Shown here: piece after piece, positions 7,252 through 14,014 of the stretch
How the letters are laid out: every line of letters begins with the position of its first letter
Numbering within the stretch: position 1 is the first letter of the stretch
Origin: Funneliformis mosseae
Lineage: Eukaryota; Glomeromycota; Glomeromycetes; Glomerales; Glomeraceae
Direction: 5' to 3'
Length of the DNA stretch: 14,014 bases
Assembly: GCA_910592005.1 (NCBI GenBank)
Contig: CAJVPP010002648.1
Location: forward strand, 1 to 14,014
Notes under the pieces: generated by a model
Databases searched by the model: none
What the model was told of the DNA's origin: nothing
Seen by the model: the letters and a program-made list of their open reading frames with translations, nothing else
Position numbers and translations under genes: made by a program

Positions 7252-8729
7252 TCAGGCAGGTGTGACTTCGAATATTTCATACTCTCTTACTATGAAAGAT
7301 TCATCATGTGCAATCCGAGCTTCATAAGAAGCTTTCTTGCAAACGCATTCTGTGGGATCACGAAAATGACGTTTTAACCACAAATCTCCTTCTCCAAAAC
7401 ATGGCCCCCATCCTGATTGATTGTATACAGCGTGTGTAGGATGTACAACGCGACTAATCACGGATCTTTTAACATTCCCACGGTTAATACGAAACAAAAA
7501 ACTTTCCCGATCATAATCATATCCAAACATTCTCCAATAATTACTATTTATTCTTTGATAACCTCCAATCATTTCGTCGGTTTCAGTCAGTATTAAAACT
7601 AATAAGGCGGGATATTCAAATCTGATTCGATCGTAGACTTCACCACAAAATCCATGATCACTCCCACGTATCAACAACCTAAAATTGAATGGATTCTTTT
7701 CTCTCGTTGCCACTTTTCCTTCTCCTCGATTAATCCAATGAGAGATAAGTGCCGCATGTTCATACTTTATCAGACAGGAGTCAATAATAAACGGTAATCT
7801 AGGATTATAAAATATATCCAATTTTCTACCAGTAAAATAGTATTCTTCAATTCTCTCTTGCATTTCTTTTGAGAAGATGTTCTTAAAAGGTCGAACATTA
7901 CGATAGTATTCTTCCATATCAATATTATTCAACCTTATATAAGGAAGGCATCTATTCATCTTTCCTTTCAATAAAATGAAACCTTCTAAATTCCATTTTG
8001 ATACATCAGTATCTAATTCTACATCCAATTGAGCTGTAGCCCATTTTATTACATTATTCCATATGTACACTTCTGGGAGGTTTAAATCTTCTCGCTGAAG
8101 TATAGCTATCAATATTTCTTCTTCAACACGATAAAATTGATCTGACGCAAATAATAACCAGGGATCATCACAAATCTTTTCGACACAAAATTGTTTAATC
8201 GCAGTACACGTAGGGATCAACCAAGTTGATCGAAGGATTGTCACTAGGTTTTCATTCATCCATTCGGGTTTACGTTGAATAAGATATTCTTGAATATGTT
8301 CCGCTAGTTCATGCAACATCAATTCATCACAAGCGAACAACAGATCGTATACATCCGGCCCTTCATCTTCTTCAACGAAACAAAGCTGACAAGAATATAT
8401 ATAACTATAAAGAGAAGTTTCGTTAAAAATACAAGATTACAATCACAAATCGACAAAATCAAAATAAAAAAGTCGTATGAGAATCATTGCCTGCATAAGG
8501 AGTCGAAAACCGTTGGGTGAATGTTTGGCTTTACGAAGACAGTCAACCCATCTTCTTGAGTAGCCCATGTGTTGGACAAAGCTATTTTAAAGTACTCACA
8601 ACGAGTACGCAAAATAACCGTATGTGCCCAAAACATTTTTGAACATTCTCCTTGACCAACATAAATCTTCACATCATAATTACCAACATTTCGTATCAGT
8701 ACATCTCTCGTTGAGAATTCAATCTTCAT
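7252..8729 (-). CDS. BTB/POZ-BACK-TLDc domain protein
   Basis: Two exons (8729-8491 and 8404-7252) give 463 residues. The N-terminal BTB domain (about residues 15-115) shows NYDVKIYVGQG, FWAHTVILRTRCEYFKIAL and, across the junction, SYIYSCQL..DVYDLLFACDEL. A BACK-like helical region follows (about 125-235; LFASDQFYRVEEEILIAIL, WNNVIKWA). The C-terminal TLDc domain (about 295-460) shows FRLLIRGSDHGF, LVLILTETDEMIGGY, SFLFRI and YEIFEV. BTB domains typically dimerise and bind cullin 3; TLDc domains occur in proteins linked to oxidative stress and V-ATPase regulation. The target here is unknown. The first exon meets TGA just after the chosen splice site, and only an AG|GCAATG donor keeps the domain whole, so the 86-base intron 8490-8405 appears to be GC-AG. 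The ATG at 8729 sits the usual distance before the BTB core. Glomeromycete genomes hold very many such genes. Confidence 0.9.
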
Positions 8730-9691
8730 GATGATTTTTTTTAAATAATATGAATTATCTCATCAAATTAGCTATGTGGATCAAATAAATGGATCACGGA
8801 AAAAAGGTGAATAATCAAAATTTTGAAGATTTTTTAAAAAAATTTAACTATAATTCCAAATAGAATTGGGACAACAAATATTCTCACCTAATTTTCTCAT
8901 TAACTTAATATTTGTCCAAATGTAAAACGGTGATAGTCGGTAAGGGTCTTGCCTACTGACAATTGGTAAACTTTAGACATTTACTTCAGTTATGAAGAAA
9001 CGAATTGTGATACTGAATTCATGTGATATACTTAGTGGTCAAACTAATAATTTATTCGGTTATGCAAATGATCTTACCAATTTATACCAGAATCATGATA
9101 ATCAAAATGACAACAACTTTGACGTTTCCCGAATCGGAAAAGTATGCGAAGATTAAAACGATATGTTTCACATTGAATACCACGTAAACTTGCAACAATA
9201 CTCGGACTTTGACTTAGATTTATCAAGTAAAGGTGCATTACGTAATTTTCGTTAGTTTTTTTTTTTTTTTTTTCCATATTGATAAATAAAAAAAAAAATA
9301 TTTATTTAACCACTTCGTTTATTTCCTTTTGGTGATAGAGCTAAAGCAAATACCCTTTTGGGTTACCTTTAAAAAGAAATTTTTATTTTACCCGAAAAGC
9401 TCAAACTTTTATTTGGTATTGGTTTATTCGAATAAGGGAATTTCAAAGAACAAAGTTCCAATATATTTAGAAGGTATTTTATATTTTCGAATTCAACGAT
9501 ATGCATTATTTTATTAATGCATCATTATTTTTATTTTTTTTTTTTAAAAAAAAAAAGAAGGGAAAGGAAATCTAGTCAAGTTGAATGTTGTGTAAGAGGT
9601 GGGGACTTTTTTATTAAATTTTTAATGAATTTAATAAAATACATTCTATATTTATAATAACTATAACTAGATTTTAATAGGTGTTTTGACA
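8730..9691. other. Divergent intergenic region, promoters of BTB-TLDc and F-box genes
   Basis: The two genes are transcribed away from each other, so both promoters should lie here. It holds a T18 run at 9256-9273, an A-rich run just after it, a hairpin with 8-bp arms (ATGCATTA, 9501-9508 and 9515-9522) and a T12A11 palindrome at 9534-9556. Several open frames of 55-67 codons cross on both strands (8992-9156 plus, 9074-9277 minus, 9329-9517 plus). They overlap each other or start at non-ATG codons and show no known domain, so I do not call them genes. Confidence 0.45.
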
Positions 9692-9913
9692 ATGAATCAA
9701 CAGGTTTATCAACAAATGCAACTGGTTGGCCAATTTTCTTCAAATATGATGATTATCGAAGAAGGTGTGCAAGGACATGTATTTGCTTATAATTCGATTT
9801 TACATTTACAATATCATTTCCTATATTACTTACATTTAGTTAATTATTTTCTTCCAAGTTTCTTCAACGGAGATGATCAATTCACCGTTGATGATACCCG
9901 AATGTCTTGCTAG
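9692..9913 (+). other. Upstream overlapping reading frame, or alternative 5' exon, of the F-box gene
   Basis: An ATG at 9692 opens 73 codons (MNQQVYQQMQLVGQF...) that overlap the F-box start at 9873 in a different frame and stop at 9911-9913. If the transcript starts upstream and is unspliced, this frame would be met first by scanning ribosomes and could lower F-box translation. Alternatively a 73-base intron 9767-9839 (GTGCAAGG...TTACATTTAG) would join 25 of these codons in phase to the frame entering the F-box, giving a protein of 536 residues. Both readings fit the sequence; no expression data are available. Confidence 0.35.
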
Positions 9914-11375
9914 AATCTTCGAATATCTCAGGGGAGAACGAAGTTCATTACATTCTTGTCTTTTAGTGAATAGGTCGTGGTGCAGGATTGTTGTACCAAT
10001 TTTATGGAGGGAACCTTTTAAACTGTTAAAAGATAAAGCTGATGCTAGTCTTTTACGAACATATTTTTCGTGTATAGAAGACCAGGATCAACTACAATCG
10101 ATGCAAGATTGGATGACATATCCCAGGGAGGTTCCGCTGCCACAACGTGCAACGTTCGATTACCCAATTTTTTTACGACATTTGTGTTGTAAAACCATGT
10201 TTGAAACGATAGAAAATTGGCTTTTGGCAACAGCATCGGCGGATGTTCAGAAACATTATAGAGATATTTGCGTACAATTAATTGCAAGTAGTTTCCTTCA
10301 ATTATTAATGAATAGATGCCCTATCCTTGAAACTTTGATACTTTGGTCCGGAGTTTCCAATAATATCCCTATCACGGGATCCTTATCGGGAACAAACACT
10401 TGTTTATCTCGTATAGTTTCATTGCAAGTTGAAGGGAATTATCATGATATAGATTTATGGTCAATATCTCAAAGATGTCATAGTCTGAAACAACTTACCA
10501 TTGACGTGGAAATTTCGGTAAATTCCATGAACATGTTACATAATTTAGTGTACGTTCAACGCGAACTTGAACACTTTAGGTTGGTTTTTAGACCAGAAGA
10601 CAAGGTATTCACAAACAAAGTTCAACCAGAACTCTTAACAGCACTGGCTAATTTCCCTAATCATCTAAATACAATAGAATTTAATCGATGTAATTTCATT
10701 GATTGTCCTTCCTTAGAGGCTTTATCTGAATGCAAAAATATTCGACATTTAGTATTATGGAAATGCGTTGGATTAGGACCGGGAAAGATGTACAGTTTAT
10801 ATAAAGTAAATTTTGGACAACTTCAGAGATTGGAAATTTATGTGCATCCAGGAGTGGCCGCTGATATGGTAATTAAAATGATAAGAGATTCTAATAATCA
10901 ATTACAAAGTTTACGATTAGCAGGAATAACTCCTCAATCTGAATTGCCTTCAGTACTTTCCGTCATGACAAGGCATTGTCAAAATCTCACAGATTGTCGC
11001 TTGGTTTTAAAGGATGGTGATAATAATGCATTTAATGCATTACTGACTTTCTTGGGTGTCTCGTTAAAATTAGAAATATTATATATTACATTTACTGACA
11101 GAGTGCATCCTATATGTAATTATGAGGATATTGCTAAACATCTACCAACTGGACTCAGAGAATTGGTATTTAGAGATTTTTTATTTTCGCCAGCTAGTTT
11201 GGCGAATTTTTTGGAAAATATGGCACCAACCTATCATTCTCTTAGCTTTTCAAAAAGACATTTTGATCAACAACATATTGATGTAATTTTCAGATATGTG
11301 AAAAATAGAAGTAATCTATTTCGTTTAATGAGGCATCCTAGGTATATGAGTATAAAGGCGAGATCAGAACTCTAG
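9873..11375 (+). CDS. F-box and leucine-rich-repeat protein
   Basis: One uninterrupted frame of 500 residues. The N-terminal F-box (about residues 6-46) shows IPECLARIFEYL, SSLHSCLLVNRSWCRIVVPI and LW, close to the pattern common in glomeromycete F-box proteins. The rest carries irregular leucine-rich segments, for example LETLILWSG, LKQLTIDVE, IRHLVLWKCVGLG, LQRLEIYVH, LQSLRLAGI, LEILYITF and LRELVFRDF, expected to form a curved substrate-binding surface. F-box proteins bind SKP1 in SCF ubiquitin ligases and choose the target; the target here cannot be read from the sequence. I chose the ATG at 9873 because it lies just before the F-box and the same frame has a TAG at 9837-9839. A spliced upstream start is possible. 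The stop is TAG at 11373-11375. It is divergent from the BTB-TLDc gene. Confidence 0.9.
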   Translation: MINSPLMIPECLARIFEYLRGERSSLHSCLLVNRSWCRIVVPILWREPFKLLKDKADASLLRTYFSCIEDQDQLQSMQDWMTYPREVPLPQRATFDYPIFLRHLCCKTMFETIENWLLATASADVQKHYRDICVQLIASSFLQLLMNRCPILETLILWSGVSNNIPITGSLSGTNTCLSRIVSLQVEGNYHDIDLWSISQRCHSLKQLTIDVEISVNSMNMLHNLVYVQRELEHFRLVFRPEDKVFTNKVQPELLTALANFPNHLNTIEFNRCNFIDCPSLEALSECKNIRHLVLWKCVGLGPGKMYSLYKVNFGQLQRLEIYVHPGVAADMVIKMIRDSNNQLQSLRLAGITPQSELPSVLSVMTRHCQNLTDCRLVLKDGDNNAFNALLTFLGVSLKLEILYITFTDRVHPICNYEDIAKHLPTGLRELVFRDFLFSPASLANFLENMAPTYHSLSFSKRHFDQQHIDVIFRYVKNRSNLFRLMRHPRYMSIKARSEL

Positions 11376-12125
11376 AGGAAAGAAAGATTTTTTTTTTATG
11401 CATTTGAAATAAGTTAAAAAAAAAAGGATAAAAATAATAATGAAATTTTGGGAAATATAAATTATTATACCGGAACTGTATTAAAACAATTTTTTTTTTT
11501 TTTTTATAGATAGAATTTTAAAATAAAATAAAATAAAAAAAAAGATGTATTATAATGTTAGAGTAATAATAAAATAGGAATAGTATAATTAGTATAATAG
11601 AAAACATTTAAGGAGAAAAGATTAAATATTTAGAAATAACAATTATGGAATAGAATAAGAAAAGTTTACCTTATTTATGATATTTTTTTTTTAAGAAATT
11701 ATTTATTTATGAGTTATATTATATTTTACAAACATTTTTGTATAATTTTAGAAACTTAATGGTGGATTAAAATTTTCTTTAATATAGTTAGTTAATGCTT
11801 TTATTTATTTAAAGTTTAAATGTTAAATGATATAGAAAGATAATTATATAATTTTTAAAAGTTAATATTAAAAATCAAATTTAATTTTACTAAATAAAAT
11901 ACAAGAAATATTACTTGTATTTAATAAGAAACTACCATTATTGAAAAATCTTTATATGATCTTTATTTTTATTAGAAACTATTAATGAGTTATACATAAC
12001 GAAAGTAATCTAAAACAAAAAAAAAAAAATACTGGTCCTTTGCAAATCATAATTATCCAATATTATTTCTCACAAAACATTTCATCGTTCTAGTTGCTCT
12101 CGTTACTCTCCACGCAGATTGATAT
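11376..12125. other. A+T-rich region downstream of the F-box gene
   Basis: Poly-T and poly-A runs (for example near 11387, 11491 and 12018) and AATAAA-like motifs around 11520 would serve as the 3' end of the F-box transcript. There are no open frames of note, no recognised repeat family and no RNA gene that I can support. Confidence 0.45.
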
Positions 12126-12804
12126 CTAATACGTATTGTGTGGTAAATGATCGATCCATGATGAATAACCAGAACTAACAAAGATATTGACAGTATACAT
12201 CAAATTGTCAGATGGTACCACTAATTTAATAATATTGTTTGATTTTCTCCAACCCCTTTACCTACATAATTGCGAAATAACCAATGTTGTTAAATCTAAG
12301 GAGTTTTCATGATGGTTAAAAATACAAGGATCGGTTGATTCAAATATTTTTGGTAAGAGTCCTGAAGTATATCATCTATTAAAGAATTATAATTTTACGA
12401 AAAATCTGGCGGAATTGTATTTCAATCCGTTCACTTCTTCATACATTGCCGATGTTGTTATTGATTTCACTCCTTTAATATACCATCTCTTTGCAATTGT
12501 ATGTGGGCATAATTCTTCAAAAATGTTATCACGAAGTCTAGAAAAAGTTTGTGGTTCACTGAAACTATTTTGAATAAAATCACGAAGCTTATTATGGTGC
12601 TAAAGTTGATGAGCATTGACGATGCAAAAAATGGAATTTATATGTTCTAAAATCCGAAATATGAATGTCTTACTTCTAACAGAAACTTTTGACATTGCAT
12701 TCATTTATCAAATCAGTTTCTTTGATCAAAATTCTCAAATTCAGTGTCGCTATAAAATTGTCATCAAAAAAGACTTTCCGATTAACAGCTTGAATTACTA
12801 ACAT
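12126..12804 (-). pseudogene. Decayed coding sequence of unknown family
   Basis: From an ATG at 12804 a frame reads MLVIQAVNRKVFFDDNFIAT... to about 12690. It then continues one base out of step (FRILEHINSIFC...LRDFIQNSFSEPQTFSRL...) down to 12126. Stops interrupt at 12600, 12387, 12372 and 12258, and at the end (12126). Between them the text stays protein-like, with balanced composition unlike the A+T-rich flanks, for example CPHTIAKRWYIKGV and LVVPSDNLMYTVNIFVSSGY. I do not recognise the family. It could be a dead member of a lineage-specific host family or part of a transposon. The opposite strand also has two open frames of about 60 codons, but they are less protein-like. The call rests on reading alone. 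Confidence 0.4.
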
Positions 12805-13362
12805 ATTGTTTTTTTTTATTAATGAGGCAATCAATAACGGACAATTTTCGTGTTAATCGAACTTGGAAAGTCTATCCTTAAGAAAGAAATGTAAGAAACA
12901 TCGTTAGTACCAATGCTTAGTGGGAAATTTAAGTATTAGAAGTACAAGGGTTGACTAAGTGAATTACTAGAAAGGAGGGCGTCAAAGTTAAGTCGTTAGG
13001 CAATCCTAACGAGGACTTGCTCACTCTCTCTCCATACATCGACCGAAAAAAGTTCCACATAAATGGTCTAACGCATCGTAGGAAACATTAGTTCATCATA
13101 CTGGATATCAAACGCATGTCATAAGGCTATCCTAATGAAGGGGAATCGTCGTTGAAAATCTAATAAATAAGATCTCTTAAATTACCTTACTAAATATAGT
13201 TGGGGAAAATTACATTCGGCAATAATTTTCCGATATGCTTTATTTTTCCGGCTTAATTACTTTTTCGCATTAATAATAAAACACGAATTTACAAATTTAA
13301 TAATCAAATCGAAGAAGGTTTCAAGGAGAGGAATAAAGTATAAATGCTGGCCGTGCCCTAAT
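12805..13362. other. Non-coding stretch with small hairpins
   Basis: No gene is visible. A hairpin with 9-bp arms (GGAAAATTA, 13204-13212 and 13223-13231) lies beside TCCGATATGCTTTATTTTTC, and a diverged direct repeat occupies 12992-13014 and 13118-13140. Composition between 12880 and 13130 is less A+T-rich than in neighbouring spacers, which may mean old inserted DNA. Confidence 0.4.
12992..13140 (+). repeat. Diverged 23-base direct repeat, first copy forming a hairpin
   Basis: GTCGTTAGGCAATCCTAACG at 12992-13011 (copy to 13014) matches GTCATAAGGCTATCCTAATG at 13118-13137 (copy to 13140), with five differences over 23 bases. The first copy contains the stem CGTTAGG/CCTAACG around a four-base loop (12994-13011). 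Function is unknown. Confidence 0.4.
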
Positions 13363-13641
13363 CTATATGATGGCGTTCTTTCCCCGCCACTCTAAACTAC
13401 TAGTATTTTTTTTTTCTTTACTATCTAACCATTTGCTAATTAACTTTACTATTCTATATTTCGGTTCCCCTCCCGCCATGATAAAAGCTTTTACAGTATC
13501 CCTACCAATTTCTTTCCATTTCATCAAGTCGTTTGGTCACGTCATTGATTATCGATAAAACTACTTCGCTTCTGTGTGTAGCCAGTTTACCATTAATATT
13601 CTTTCGATTTCCGCAGTAATAGCTATATTTTTTTTTTGCAT
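13363..13641 (-). pseudogene. Possible decayed small coding sequence, unknown family
   Basis: From ATG at 13641 the reading MQKKNIAITAEIERI moves by one base near 13600 into NGKLATHRSEVVLSIINDV. It moves back near 13524 into MKWKEIGRDTVKAFIMAG and ends at the TAG 13363-13365. The last part, opening at an ATG at 13524, is a clean 53-codon frame with a Lys/Glu-rich end. Two compensating shifts would be needed, so this is either an old relic or, less likely, a short intron-containing gene. I recognise no domain. A 63-codon frame on the other strand is hydrophobic and looks like its shadow. Confidence 0.3.
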
Positions 13642-14014
13642 TATGTCACTAGCGAATTTTGGTTAATATACATGAGTCGTATGTATGGAAATGAGGCAAG
13701 AAAAAAGCGACAAACAAGTTTGGTTGACAAACAGATATGTATTTACATAAAAGGGATTAGATAGAAGAGACAATTCATTTTTATTTGATTTTCTTATATA
13801 CTTGAAAATAAATTTTAACAATTATATATAACTTTGTTTTTATAAATTCTTATCAATGTTTTGTAAAAATTATTGTAAAAAAACAACATCATATTTATAT
13901 TCCTTTCTAAAGATTTGCTTTATATTTAAATTCATAAGCATTCATGAAAAGAAAAATAAAATCGAATTTTATAAATAAAGTTATTTTTACAAATGTTTTA
14001 TTTTGTTTGTTATA
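13642..14014. other. A+T-rich right edge, nothing recognised
   Basis: This is very A+T-rich sequence with many short poly-A and poly-T runs and no open frame worth calling. It may be the flank of a gene beyond the window. Confidence 0.4.

Noticed and set aside
8311..8520. Plus-strand 69-codon open frame
   Set aside because: It is antisense to the BTB-TLDc exon junction and spans its intron; it is a shadow frame.
8992..9277. Small overlapping frames on both strands (plus 8992-9156, minus 9074-9277)
   Set aside because: They oppose each other, one is Lys-rich from a poly-T tract, and neither shows a domain. RNA data could revive the plus-strand one.
9329..9517. Plus-strand 62-codon open frame
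   Set aside because: It begins at GTG, is dominated by Phe, Tyr and Lys as expected from A+T-rich DNA, and ends just before a T12A11 palindrome.
10045..10287. Minus-strand 80-codon open frame
   Set aside because: It is antisense inside the F-box/LRR coding sequence, which is long, continuous and domain-bearing.
12616..12801. Plus-strand 61-codon open frame
   Set aside because: The minus strand reads as a more protein-like relic over the same bases; the plus frame lacks any motif.
12880..13140. Possible structured RNA or tRNA gene
   Set aside because: I tried to read the GTTAGG/CCTAAC stem as part of a cloverleaf or snoRNA, but no anticodon arm, T-loop sequence, or C/D or H/ACA boxes could be fitted.

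Overview
The window looks like nuclear DNA of a fungus, most probably an arbuscular mycorrhizal species of the Rhizophagus type (Glomeromycotina). The reasons are strong A+T bias with long poly-T and poly-A tracts, introns of 75-108 bases with GT..AG ends, and a BTB-TLDc gene beside an F-box/LRR gene, two families greatly expanded in these fungi. The left third is packed with decayed mobile DNA. The organism is an inference from protein style and composition, not from a database search.

Left region (1-5651). On the minus strand, running off the left edge, lies a large wrecked gene of more than 1,180 codons. It joined an archaeo-eukaryotic primase (PrimPol/UL52-like) to a superfamily 2 helicase of the herpesvirus origin-binding (UL9, Herpes_ori_bp) type. 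It carries 16 in-frame stops and about five frameshifts, and key residues of both enzymes are changed. Behind it come a cluster of related hairpins (3704-4230), an inverted and direct repeat complex (4394-4783), four 32-base tandem repeats (4911-5038) and a 58-base palindrome (5051-5108). The 3' end of a pogo/Tigger-type DNA transposon follows (5106-5651), with the last part of its transposase and its terminal repeat.

Central region (5724-11375). This holds three apparently intact genes. NAA10/ARD1, the catalytic subunit of the NatA N-terminal acetyltransferase, is on the plus strand in six exons; its ATG is only 72 bases from the transposon end. A BTB-BACK-TLDc gene faces it tail to tail on the minus strand; its two exons seem to be joined by a GC-AG intron. 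A 500-residue F-box/leucine-rich-repeat protein gene follows on the plus strand, divergent from the BTB gene, with an upstream reading frame that overlaps its start or forms an extra 5' exon. The three genes are not an operon. BTB and F-box proteins are both typically substrate adaptors of cullin-RING ubiquitin ligases, so two neighbours may act in similar pathways with different targets.

Right region (11376-14014). This is A+T-rich DNA with no intact gene that I can support. Two stretches on the minus strand (12126-12804 and 13363-13641) read like decayed coding sequence of families I do not recognise. A diverged 23-base direct repeat lies between them.

The best candidate for an unusual system is the primase-helicase fusion: one polypeptide with both activities needed to start DNA replication, which suggests a self-replicating mobile element or an endogenised large-DNA-virus-like element in a fungal genome. 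The copy here is dead.
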